Shown: positions 1 through 13,326 of the stretch, piece after piece
Layout: each line of letters begins with the position of its first letter
How positions within the stretch are numbered: position 1 is the first letter of the stretch
Assembly (NCBI GenBank): GCA_030248215.1
Contig: JASANG010003354.1
Coordinates: forward strand, 1 to 64,000
Length of the DNA: 64,000 bases
Reading direction: 5' to 3'
From: Enoplolaimus lenunculus
Lineage: Eukaryota; Nematoda; Enoplea; Enoplida; Thoracostomopsidae
Made by a program: the position numbers and the translations under genes
The notes under the pieces: generated by a model
Databases searched by the model: none
Told to the model about the DNA's origin: nothing
Seen by the model: only the letters and a program-made list of their open reading frames with translations

Positions 1-51
1 ATAGGTTTAAGTGTGGCACAGCCACCTACAACGTCTGTGCTCTGAATAAAC

Positions 52-198
52 TGTTTACACAAACTGAGTCAAATTTGATTCCGCCGAGAAAAATTCAATT
101 CACTGGTGACTCTGGCGGAGTCAGATTTGACTCAGTTTGTGTAGTCAGGAAAAGCCTGTTTCCGAGAGAGTCAATTTGACTCCCCATTTTTTACAGTG
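52..198. mobile_element. Palindromic MITE ending CACTGTAAAAAATGG
   Basis: ACACAAACTGAGTCAAATTT is mirrored by TCAGATTTGACTCAGTTTGT, and the right end reads CCATTTTTTACAGTG. Copies at 15189-15333 and 58992-59228 share the sequence. The left terminus is not intact here. Confidence 0.75.
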
Positions 199-1069
199 TA
201 CCTTACAAGAAAATTTAAGTAGTCATGCAATGAATTTTACTAAAATCCTGAACAAGTATTTCGTAATGAAAAACGACTTGTTTTAGAAACGTCGGATCAG
301 ACCGTACTGAACCTTGACTACATAGAAATTGATGCTCAATGATACCTGCTAACCGATTGCGCCAGCGATGACATTACAGTCCGTTTCGCTTATTATATAT
401 TAGACGTATTATACTTATATTTTATATTTACAACTGCAACTTTACCTTGTTTACACATGCAGCTGTAACGCAGAATGCATGCAGGTGAAAAAAATGCGAA
501 CAACCATTTAAACACGACCTCGCTGAGACAATTTTTGAGTTCAACAACTGCAATAGTTAATGAGTTTGAAAACCTATTACTAATAAACTGATGATAGTTG
601 CAATACATGTGTGAATATAATTAATGCAAGGTCCACAAAACACTTCAAATATACCGAATCTTTTGTTAATGATAAGTTACTCAATTAAGCGTCTAAAAGA
701 TTCCTATTGAGTGCTGCATGTAACAAAGAACCCCGGACCGAATAATTATTGATGAACAATAGACAACTAAAAACGGGCTCGTGAGAAAAATATTTGGTAT
801 ATAGCGGTTGGACAAACCGATCAGTTCTTTGAATAGTGAGAACTTTTGCGCCTGGCATTATATCTGGGCTTTGGTATTAATAGGCGCTGCACGTAAGAAA
901 TAAGGTTTTTTGAATGGCCATACTTTGAGAGATTTTTGAAAAAACACTTCTATGCTGGTTTTTATGTGGCATTTGCCAAAAAGAGTATATATTGTGACGT
1001 TAAATTAGCAATAGTTAAAATGATGTTTTATTTATTAATTTTAACAAAAATTTGTAATGCGTTGTTTTA

Positions 1070-1258
1070 GATCGTTTGGTTTTACGCTTGGTGTTTAAAG
1101 TTAAAACAAAACGCGCCAAACAGATAAATTTTGTAAAACTATGCAAAATTTCACCATCGAAACAGCCAAAACCTTCGGCAAAAATCCTACCGGAGCCGGA
1201 GGTCTATTTTCTGTCGATGCTTGAGCCGGAGGCAAAAATCCGGTTGTACCCTGATACA
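1070..1258. repeat. CCGGAGCCGGAGG dispersed repeat upstream of PITPNM
   Basis: AACCTTCGGCAAAAATCC, ACCGGAGCCGGAGGTC and CCGGTTGTACCCTG; the same order of blocks is found at 36235-36435. Confidence 0.7.
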
Positions 1259-1974
1259 TAGATATGAACTGTCAGCTGAAAAACGAACATTTTAATAGCA
1301 TAAAGCTTAAAAGTCTTTATACGAAATACATCTAACCTTCGGGAGAGTAAGGAAATAAGAAACTTTTAAAGGTTTTTGGAACAACTTATGCTTGATCTTA
1401 TAGAGGTGAAAAAACTTTGTCGGTAAGCTGACTTGCGAAACATAAAAAAAGTGATGATTTCCTCACAAATGAAATCATGGCTACGACACCGCCTCTATAT
1501 ATGCAGCAGACAGTAGCAACGCTAAAATCACAACATACTGACTAGTAATTTTACGTCATATGTATACTTTTACTCCACTGTATACATCCATTGCGGGATC
1601 TAAACACCGCTGTTGAACTGTGAGATGCATTCGTCAAAAAGTACGCTTGCAGAGCAATTGCAGCTTCTCTCATTTTTCTCAAAAGATTAGGAACAACTTT
1701 TTACACAAAAAATTAAAAGGATATCCTTTCTATCTAAATATATGTCTGCGTTCTGTGCAAATGTGCTAAGTCTTTAATTTAGCGGGCTACAGCGAGAAAG
1801 TTTCAACTGCCGGAGCTGAGGGTGAAACCGGAAGTGATGTGAAATTAGGTAACTGAAATGGTGCTGGATTTTGAATTTTAGCAAATATATCTACGTACAA
1901 GAGTCAAAAATTTCAGTTTTGACAATTTTCGATAATTTCCGACAAGTAAACTCAACAAATGTACCAAGAGTAGT

Positions 1975-2124
1975 GATGGGCATCGGATATTTTTTCATAT
2001 CCAGATATCTGGCAATTCTTGCCGGATATTTATCCGGATATCCGGATATCCGGATACACGTTTCATTTCGGATACATTTCCGGATATTTTTCATATCCAT
2101 ACATCCGGATATCCGGTGCCCATC
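1975..2124. mobile_element. MITE with GATGGGCATCGGATAT ends
   Basis: Inverted ends GATGGGCATCGGATAT / GATGGGCACCGGATAT enclose short repeats of GGATATCC(GGATAT). It lies upstream of PITPNM. Confidence 0.8.
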
Positions 2125-3416
2125 TATAACCAAGAGTCAAAACCAAACGCACCGAATGATGCAATGATTGTAAAACTAGGGTATGTCTAACTACCGAAAT
2201 TACAGGAACTTCTTGTAGAAATTCTACCGATGAGGGCAAAAGATTTCGTATTAATTTTCGCTTTATATCTCGAATAATTGCTGCGTATCTCTAATGAAAT
2301 ATTGCTAGATATCTGCGATTTATAATTTAGCGAAAAAAACATTAACAACATATCAGGTATTTCTATATCGGAAATAGATAGCGATTGTTACCGGAAACGA
2401 AAACTTCTATGCGGTTATAACAACCATCGTCACCACCGTCTCGTTGACGCTATGCCATCAGCTACTTTTTATGTCATCCAGCAAGTGCTGTTTCGTTGTC
2501 CAGCATTCAGCAGAGACTGCACCTACAGCAGCTGCAATTCAAATTAGATGTTTGAGGCGCTCTCTTTATTTATCCGTTCGTCTTGACATCGCCGCTCAAA
2601 AGTTTATTTTATGAATAATTTTTCACTGACTGTAGTATTTCTCCATAGATATAGGGAGCATAGTGATGATATGTTAGTGTCTGAAACCGAGAAATGACAG
2701 TCCGTTGTATTCTTGTGTAACAAGCAGTTTAGTTGATTAGTTGACCGGTGATATCTTAAAACTTTCTGATAAACCAGATCTTGGATTCTTTTAGGCCTTT
2801 TCTATGCTCTATTAAGTTTAGGATTTTATGATTTTGTTTGCGTTAATACGCTTGCATTTAGACTGAGGCTTACGCGGGCGGGCGTTTTGTATGTAGCCCT
2901 TTACCAAACGTGGGCAGAAGAAGCTGTTAAACAGCACATAAGTTGCCATATTAAATGTCAAAATGATCAACCTGCGAGGATGCAAAATGTGAATATTTGC
3001 ATAGCTAGGGAAATATCAGGAGCGGATGTATTTGACTTGGCCGAATGAGGTATTTGATGAGTGAGAGTACGCGGTAACCGAGGGAAGAACATTTGTAGTT
3101 CAAAAAAGTAAACGTTTTTCGAATATTTCTGACATACAGTAATGTATTTAGCCTTAAATTACATTAGTAACATATTTATTTTGCACTTTTTGGCATGTGC
3201 GTACAATGCTAGATAACTGTGGACATTTAAGGAACAGTATACAGTTAAACTTTTTAAAATGGGAACGGTATATTGCGTAACTGCCTTGCGTGGGTTCTTA
3301 GTTTCGTATTCTAATCTATATTTTTAGATGTAAATTAGCATAATATGTTTGCATGCTATACAACAGCGTAATATTTAAAAAATTACGTGACGCTATGTTA
3401 CTAAATAGCATGCGAA

Positions 3417-6400
3417 ATGCGGTTGATAGAATACAGAATTCCACTGCCATTATCTGCATCGGAATATCGAATCGCGCAATTGTACATGACACAGGTTAGT
3501 CGGATTGTTATTCCCTGCGTGTAGCTAATTCTTTAAGTTCTTTTTCTTTTTAAATTTTTGAGTCCGTACGTACGTAAATAAATAGGTATTAGCTATGTTT
3601 TCTGATGCTATATGCTAACTTGCAATCAGTTCTTCCTGAGCCAATGAATTGATATTTTTAATTGCTTACTTACTTTCTTACTTACTATTACAGAAGAAAT
3701 ATCGTATGGAAACATTTGGACGTGGTTGTGGAGTCGAAATATTGAAAAACGAACCGTATTGTAATTGCTTGGGTGATGGTACACAGTATACGCATAAAAT
3801 TTATCATGTTGGAAAATTTTTGCCAGGTATATATGTTGTTTTACTTTCTTGGAGGGATAACGTTATAACTACTTTTATGCTTAACATTTATACTGTTAAT
3901 TTGCGGCTTTTATCATTCATAAACAGTACTGTCTCTTAACTTGTTTTATTCTTTGCGATACCCCATGTATAGTATGACAAATTAACTTATTTTAGTTTGA
4001 TAGAAACATGTTGCGAAAAGTCGTTTAGTACGTATTATACGTAATACTCTTTACTGCAGCACTGGACCTCTTCTAAAAATAATTATTGCCTAATGAAATT
4101 TAGAAAAATTGCAAATACAAATAGTGGACATCGGATCAATGAATGTAAAATTCGAAGTTTTGTTTTCTACGAGGCTTATGTTTTTTCTGTGTCCAAATTG
4201 TTGTTCATTAGTTTCGAAGTCATCTTTAAAGTAATCTTGTTGTACATAGTGTTGTACCTACACATACACTGCAATGATTTTTCGAATTTCAGCATGGCTC
4301 TCTTCAATTTTTCCAAATAAAGCTTTAACAGTAGTCGAGCAATCGTGGAATTCGTATCCTCGAACACTTACACGTATATTTGCTCCATTTGTCGACCGAT
4401 TTCAATTGGAAATTGAAACGATTTTTTACGATAACGATATCGGTACCCGAAACAATGCATTCGATTTGAGTGAACAGGATTTGCAGACTAGAATTACAGG
4501 TTGGTGCGATTCTTACTTTATATTTAGCATCTTGTTTTTGCATATCATTGAATTTCACTATATGGGTTTTTAATAATTTTAGGTAATGTTTGCCAAACAG
4601 TGTGTACTTGAATTTGTTTATTCAGTGTTAATATAAATTAAGATTTAAACTAGAGTTCATTGTCTAGACATTTTTGCATACTGCTTCAAGCTGTCTGAAC
4701 GAGAGAATTCAAGACACATCTGTTTGAAGTAACAACATTTTGGATAAATTCTGACACTAAAATTTCAATAGTTTTGATATATTTCGTTTACAGACTATAT
4801 AGATATTGTAAACGATTCGATAGCTCCAAGCGATTATTCACCATTTGAAGATCCACAGAGATATCGTTCGTTAAAAACTGGCCGCGGGCCGCTTACACCA
4901 GATTGGTATGTTTCTCATCAAAACAAAAATGCCACAAAGCCCGAAGAAAACAGCACTTTTATGTGTGCGTATAAATTGGTCAGATTGGACTGTACATATC
5001 GACCGATACTGTTACAACGAAAGATTGAAGAATGGGTTCACGACTGTGGTGAGGTTTATTTTGTATGCGGCAGTTTGTATGAGTTTTGCTTGTCTTCAAT
5101 AAAATGTCACAAGCTGGCTGTTCGAGGGCGGAGTCAGGGGTTGAAGGTGCCAAACCCATGCTTTGCTATTTTTGTGTGGTTGGTTTTAGACACGATTTTG
5201 GTTTTCAATTTAAGAAGACCCCTTCGAAAATTTTATACAACGTAACCCACACCCCCTTTTCGAAGTTCTGACTACGCCAATGTGGCTGTTAGGAGGGCCG
5301 AATATTAAGTGTATCAATAAAAATTATAAATTAGTTTCACTACTTTCCATGTTTTCTATACTACTTTTTCCGTTACGTGTCGTAATTGTACATTCATAAC
5401 GGTGTTTGCGTTTTAATTCAATTCTAATAAAGTAGAAACTTGCTTGTAACACGGTTTAGTGCTTATTCTAGTTCTACGACGAACGATGCTCCGAGCACAT
5501 AGACAACTTTGGGTGTGGCAAGACGAATGGTACGGGTTGACAATAGAAGATATTCGGCACATTGAGCTTGAAACGCAAGAATTTATTAACCAAAAGGTAT
5601 GAACTTATGCAGTCAAGTAGCATAACGCCCGATTTATCCAGCTATCTGCAACACTGCAACGTGATATTGTGTTGTATGTAAATAATGTCATATAATAATT
5701 ACGCATAGTTGGAGCGGATTTATAATTGTTACTTTACTTTGATAATCATTGGACTAGTGCCAGGTTAGCAGCTTTGATTTTGTTTTGTTTGATATCAGAA
5801 CATGTAGATCTAAAATTATAATGTCGAAATTTCGATTCCGATTGATTGTGCAATCGGAATCGGAATCGGAACTCATTTTGAATGGGAATTCCGGTTGCAC
5901 CCTGTGTTACAGCTCTAGTCCATAAAAATATCCAAACATGTAAGAATATTAGAAAAATTTCTTTCGAACAATAACATACCACTTCAGGTTACTTTTCAAT
6001 TATTGTATTAAAAATAAAAACAATACTGTTTATGTCTGTTAAGTAATTTTTCTTATAGTTAATTTTAGTTTTAGATTCGATCATCTGTGCCTTCTATGGT
6101 TGGGATAAATGGCGTATGTGATATAAATTCTATCGGTCTGTTGGGAGTTAACAGTTGTGGTGACGCTGATAGTGACTGGGATTTTATTTCCGTAGCATCT
6201 CACTGTGAACATTGCACGTGCCATGTGAATAATTTTTTGGATTTAGGTAGGAACAAGGTTATCGGTATTGAGCGAAGCGAAACTCCGAGGGAACTCAGAG
6301 TTTCGCGAAGCATTTTATGTTTTGTACTCGTGGGTCGAAAGGTGGATTTCCACTTGAAAAAATCTCTACCGCTGAACAGGTTTTGATAAACTTTTTTGCT

Positions 6401-9400
6401 TGAAAGCCTATAATCTTGGAGTGTTAACTTCACATTGGGGTGTTATAATTATAAGCCGTTTATGAGGTACAGGCTAATTTGTATAGTTGATTAAGCCTTA
6501 ATGAGGACTTTTAACTTTTTTTCACTAAAATCTGCGTAGACTGTTTACAAACCTCCAAAACCGATAATTGAGCAGTTAGCTAATAGATAATTTGCATATT
6601 AGCATAGTTTATAAGCCTAAATTAGGACTTTTTACGATATTTCACTAATTATTAAGGTTAAAAGCAATATAATTTCAGCACTAAAGGGTTTTTGGTGCGA
6701 GGAATTTGAATAAAGAGTTTACAACCATCCAAAAAACCGATAATTGAATAGTTAGCTAATAGTTAATTTGCATAATAGCTTAATTGACAAGACAAAACTA
6801 GGATTTTTTAAACTATTTCGATAATTATTAGGGTTTACTGATGGTTTTTGGGTGCGAGGAATCTGAGGAAATTGCTTACAAACCGATAAATGAACAGTTA
6901 GCTAACAACTAATTTGCATATTACCTTAATTGCTGTAGCCCTGAAAATTTCTTTCGGAAAATCCTGTATCCAGAATTGTCAGAGGATCAGCTTTATTTAG
7001 AGAGAATTGGAAAACGATGTTTTGTTGCGCTGTGGTGATTTTGTTTGCATGACATATATGAACTATCCAGTTAATATTTTATTGTTTCAGAACACAAGTG
7101 TGATGATTTGAGAGTGCCAGCAGCGTCGTTTTTATGCGATAAGCAATATTTTGGTCAAGAACAAACTGAAAATGCTCATGCGGATGAGATATTTTATGAC
7201 GCGAATGGTATGATATTTGGATTGGTTTATTTTAAACCTTGCATTTATCATTACCAACGTTCCACCGGAATTCTGCAAAAATTCAATTCTTGTTCCGGCG
7301 TTGAAAGACGCAGGAACCGAAATTTCTACAGTCTTGTAGCGAATTATAAAAATAAGCTTAAGAATAAAAAACTATACGTCACTGACTTACAGCTATTTGA
7401 TTAGCTGCTTGTCGACGGTTTTGCGCTTTCATTAGCCAGTTTTCAAGTTTTATAAGAAAGGCAGCCACTGAAATTTAGTAATTTTAAGTAACACCACTTG
7501 ATTAACATATTATTAAAGGCATTCCTACCCCGAAGAAAGCACGGGACCGGCACATACTAAGCTATTGCAATTGTTTGTTTTTCAATGTAACTAGCAGCAG
7601 TATAATTATTGTAACTTTTGAATTATTTACTTAGGATTTATTGATTTTGACTTTGTCAGGTTATGTTTCGTTCTTCAGAGCACTTTGACTCGGACTTTTT
7701 ATCAACTTGTTTGGACACCGGTCTGTCTGTCAATTTGGAATCGGAACAAAATGACACGTCACAGGATGATGGAAATGAACAAAGCTGTAAGTTTATGGTG
7801 ATAACAAATCATGTAAATTCTGTCAGTCACACCGGTCATGAAGTTGTTTGATAACAGTATTTTTTTCCTTCGTGTATACGACAATACGAGTTTGATGAAC
7901 CTGTTAAAAATGAGCACTGTTGTCTGGGGCATACAGTGGGCACGTTTAACACGCAGTGTGTTAGCGAGATTGTTTTCGATTAGGATACTAAAAGGAACCG
8001 GTTTACTAGACCAGAGCTAGGAACCCCAAAGTCGATATTACAACCAAAATTAAAAATTATTGTAAGCACTGATTAGTAACCGTTTGCTATAATTATTCAG
8101 TTTTGTTTGTGCTTCGAGGGTTTGTTTTGTTTCTTCCGGTGAGCTGGTTTCTGTCACTTTAAACACGTATATAATGTACTTTCAATTGTGAATAATGTAA
8201 GCGTTGCTGCGCTCCGTCAACTTGATTACCGAACGCGGATATTCGGAAGGATCCTGGTTTTTTTCACTTATTGCATAATTTGCGATTGGCTCTACAACTC
8301 TGGTCAGTAGATTTTTGTTTTAGGTCTAACAGACGATACTCGTTGTATAATTTTACTCATCCTTCCGTGTTCCAAAGTTAACAATGCAGCCAACACAACG
8401 CTGAAGCATCCTTTTGGGTAAGTTTGTTTTCTGGGCTCCGTTTTATCTTAGTTAGTATTTTTTGTTAAATATAAATGTTCTTGATTGCGTATTTATTGAT
8501 TCAAACTAATCCCACCAGTGAAACTTGTGACAAATTTCATGTAGTAAGGAGTAAGCTTTGGAGGGCTTGAAATTTAAATTACCCACAAGCATAATAGCAA
8601 TATGAAAATATGCTGTGTGATAGATGGATTTTCTGTATAGCAAAACCATTGCTGTGTATTAACAAACGAACATGCTGTTTGCAAGGTTTAGCGCTGCAGC
8701 AAAACGTAACCGAAAAACCTATTTTATTTGTAGTTTTTGTCGAAAGGTTATATTTTAGACTTAAACTAATTGAAGCCGCCTATTCTCGATTTCATGAAGC
8801 GGTCGTGGTTCGCACCGTTAATTGTCCAGTTGAAGTACCCGCTTCGACTGAAGGCGATAGAGACTGCAGCAAGTACGACAGTTTTGACAGCGCTCGCTCT
8901 TATAAAGCCAGTGGCGTTCCATAAGTGCTACCACCCCCATTCAGTTTCTTGACTACAGAGCAAATTAATTTTTTTAAATTATGAGATAAATCATTAATAA
9001 TTTTTACGGACATGTCTCCATAATGATCCATATGTTTTAATTCAATTAATTATTGTAAATATAAAGTTGTGTTTAAATGAAAAAAGTGTAAAAAAAAATT
9101 GAAAAAGTGTCATTTTAGCTTTATTGACAGCGGTGGGCGTGGGACCGATGGTGATAAAGATTTCATTAATGCTGCACAAGTTCGAAATGATTGTTATTTC
9201 ACTATGCTGTACAGTGCTTCGGATTGTTTGAATGTAGTGTACGAAAAGTTGTGTGCACGCAGACAAGCGGAAACAAATGAATTTGATGTGAGTCAAGTAG
9301 AAAAATTTGTGGTAGTGTATTTGTTCAAAATTTGTTTGTCATGTAGCTGGATAATCCGTGAAATTACGAGAGCTAACGTTCATAGTAGTGTTTAAATAAT

Positions 9401-12400
9401 TAGTATTAGCTCAAAATAAAAGCATTGTAGTACTTGGTTGCCCGTTAATTACCTAAAGCTGCGCATTTTTGCATGTTTACCTGCTGTGTCTCAATCTGAC
9501 AGCTGGGCAAGAAAAAACATAGTCCATTGGTAATTGTAACTGAATGGGTTGTTCCGCATATTTAATTGCATTTGACTACTTTTTTGATTTAACATGCAAT
9601 TTTCACATTACTGAAAATGCTGGATTCAAACAGCTTGCCATTTAACACGTGATCGTTCAAACTTTAGTTTTGATATCTTTCTATTTCAGATTCATATCGT
9701 AGCTGAAGGATTCATTGGCGTTTTGGTGTTCGATGCGTTACAAACATGCAATCAAAATGACATGACTGTTACGTTAGAAAAGAGTTCCACGTTGTGTGCT
9801 TCAACTACTTCTGATGATGACTCGTTTGGTAAGCGACTGATTGCTGCATTTTGCGTATTTGTAACGCATTCCGCCAAGGTGGCGCATTGTATGTGAATTG
9901 CCGGACGACGCCGGAGAACAATTTGAAATGAACGGAACACCTTTAAATGAGTGATAAACGGTTCTTTTATTTTCAATATGGTTAGTTATTTTCATTTTTC
10001 ATGGCATCTCATCTTCCCCCTATAGCTTTCAGAAATGTGCCGTTAATATTTTTTGGCATGTCACGTTTGGTCTAGTGAACACCGTATGTATTAATTTATA
10101 AGACGTGATGACTTATACATTGTTCTTATTTATTCACATAAATTTTCATAGTAGGTTAAGGAAACTGTTGACACATTCATATCAGTTTGCTAACATCGAA
10201 AACAGCTGATTTTGTTGAATTTTGACGGGATTTGCCTTTTGAGTGGGAACGGTAACCAAAGTTGGACTTTGTTAAATTAGCACTTTGGTTTACATGGCTT
10301 ACAGAACTTAATCGCTTTCATTGGGATTTGTACGCATGTGGTTTAAATTTTGAAAATACTAATTGTATAGCAACCCTTTTAGGTTCAGAATTATCGTTCG
10401 TTGGCGCTGAATCTCGCGAAAGTGATACCAAATTGAATGGCACAATTATTCAAAATGGCATCAACTGTAACCAAACATGCCGTGATTGTGATAAAACTGT
10501 TAGTGCCTTGGATAATACTGGCTCAGAGAAACGATTCGAATTATATGGCAAAGAAAAGATGGAAGAAGATTTATCATCACTCTTGAAATTTCGACCCAAA
10601 ACGTTGTTTTTACTCAACTGCCCACTCGCCGAAGTTTTACGAATGCGGCTGTTAATTAAACATTTCAATTGCACCGGTGATAATGGTATGTTGGTTGCTT
10701 TGAAGCGTTTAGTTTAGCTGTTTACAATGTGTTATTGCACAATTGGTCGAGATTTAGACAATCTCAATAGAAGAGCACTTGCAGTAAACTTGCAGCCTTT
10801 TCTTTACAAGCAGTTGAGCTTGGCAGAGTGTATGTTTTCGCTTATTGCAAAGACTAAGCAAAAAGTAGATATTCTGCAGGGGCTTCTAATGCTGCGGGAT
10901 TCTAATACGGATTTAAACATTTAAGACCGTTTATCCGCTGATCAATAATGTAAAATATTTTGAATTTCACAAGAAACTTCGAAACTCTGCACTCAGCCGT
11001 TTCTCAGCTCATAGGTTTTTTCAAATACCGTTTTCTGATCCAGTAGAGTTTTCTCTGTAAATAATCTTAGAACCTTTGAAAATGGTATCGAGCATGGTGC
11101 ATGCTATCATTCATTAGAGCTGTACAAGCTTTAATGCCACCTCTTTATACGTTAGATCTTAGGCAGATGTTTTTGCGGGATCGTAGCCAGAACACCGGAA
11201 ATTTTGCAACCTCTGCAAAAGTTTGAATCTCGCTTGCAAGTTTTCAGAAATCTTTATGTCCCTGCTGTAAAATTTTAGAAGTCTTTATCAAGGTGAGCTG
11301 GTTAATTGCTTGTGTTTTTGTTTCAGTTTTTGTATCGGACGCGCAGTACACTCCAGTTGTCAATCACGTGTTCAACATACATCATGTGAACGCTAACATT
11401 CCTCATGATAACGATAAGTACGAAAAATTGTTTTGGCGTCTCGAGCCGTTAATTGTGCCTTCGTTTGTACGAGTACCTCCAATCACCATTCGTTGTCGAA
11501 CGTCAAACAAATCCAATCTGCGGCACATTCAAAACACTGCGATCCCAAGTGGTACTGGTGTGAAAAAATCGTTTCATCTTGCCGAAACTCTGGTTAGATA
11601 TAGACGTTTGATTTCGGCTACAGAACCGGAAAGTGCTTGCACATCGAAATCAAGTGAGAACTCGTTTAGTGCTGCCAGTTTTTCGCCAATCACCGGTAAT
11701 TGCCAGTCGATCATGTCTGAAATGGATTTTCATTGCTTCCCATATTCATTTTTGCAATTAGCTAATCGTAATGACCTAGTTAATACTGTCGATGACGGTT
11801 TTAGTGTGAAACCGGTGACGCGAGAATTTCCAAATTTTTCAAAGATATGGTGGGGTGTTCAGCGAATTGACTATTTGTTTAGGCGTCGGAATTTAACGAC
11901 CAGCATTGGAGACCCTAGCGGCAGTGCTGAAGACACCACATGTACTGATATGGATAACAGAGATTTTCAGTTAGGTTGTGGCTCGGACTTTGAGAGTTTA
12001 TCGAGGAAGAGCAGTTTAACTGGCGACGCAAATAGTATACCTCTGTGTGACTCTGTGATAGAATTTATTTTGGATCAGATCTCAACGTTTATTGATGAGA
12101 AACATTTGTTGAAAGACGACAGCAAAATTTATTCTACGGCAACTGTTAAATCGAAGTTAAAACATGAGCGTTTGGTACAGCCGAGAAAACCAACGCTGTC
12201 ACTTGGAGAGTTAAAATCAATCGGAACTGAGTTGAAAGCGAAAACCGAGCATAATCTTAAGAATCTCAAAGAGACATCTTCGTTAAGTTCGCTGCCGAGA
12301 TTACAAAGCATAACGTATTCTATTCGTAACCTACTTACGCCTAATCATCGTGCCAATGATGTGATTATTGTCGTAGCTAATGAGGCAGCTTACAGGGAGC

Positions 12401-13276
12401 ATTATGACAATGGATCTGTCGACAGTTTGAGCACAGCTAGGGTTTTGAGTGACGGGCAAGTTGTTGAAAATGGCAGCTTTGATGGAGGCCATTCAAAGCT
12501 AAGGCAGTGTGATGGATTGGGAAAGATGGGAAGGAGCTATATGTTAGATTTTGAAATCGTAGGCCGGTTTGTGTTTGGTCTTTCATGGCAATCAAGCTCA
12601 AAGAACATAGGACAGGTCTCGGTGAGTGATGTGTTTCCACTGCGTTCTACACCGTTTGACGCTTTTGTAATCACTGATCTCGAATCGCTTGAATGGCAGC
12701 ATCTGACGTCTGGGCATACTGATGCCTGGGGTAATTTTTGGCAAAAGGTCCCGTTGCCAAGTTCAGTAGGGATTGGATTGTATCCGGTAAAACTTGAAGC
12801 GATGACGAATATGTTCGATAATGGCACCAAGGAATGCAATATGAATTGGCGGGGTACCGAAGTAGACTCTGGACGAATTTTAAAGCCTGTAAATTCGGAG
12901 GCGTGCACAGAAGTCAGGGACTTGTTATGTTCACTGAATTTGTTTGTCGCAGTGTTGCCACCGAAAACCGAATGTGTCATATTTTGTGTACCTGGGTCAA
13001 TGGCGACTAACACTTCGGCGGTAGTGAGCGGACGTTCCCTTAGCATTCGCCCTGGAGCAGTAGATGTCGCCCGGGATTGGGCGTCTCGTGGGTATTTGAT
13101 TATCTACCTGTCAAACCAGCGGTCTGCTAAACAGCGTCGAACAATTTCATGGTTAGCTCATTATAAGTTTCCACTTGGGTTGGTGATGTTTTCCAGTGAA
13201 ATATCAAAGGAGGTCGACAGGAGAAGAAATAATGCTGTTGCAACTGCACTTACTATTACTGCTAATAATAAAGATG

Positions 13277-13326
<50 letters not shown>

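Larger units (their letters stand above)
199..3416. other. Region upstream of PITPNM, no gene seen
   Basis: Holds the CCGGAGCCGG repeat (1070-1258), a MITE (1975-2124) and a diverged hairpin repeat (2215-2405). Short open frames overlap these repeats. No clear promoter could be picked out; the 5' untranslated exon of PITPNM, if any, is not identified. Confidence 0.5.

Noticed and set aside
12537-13046. 169-codon minus-strand open frame
   Set aside because: Shadow of the PITPNM last exon; no family features.
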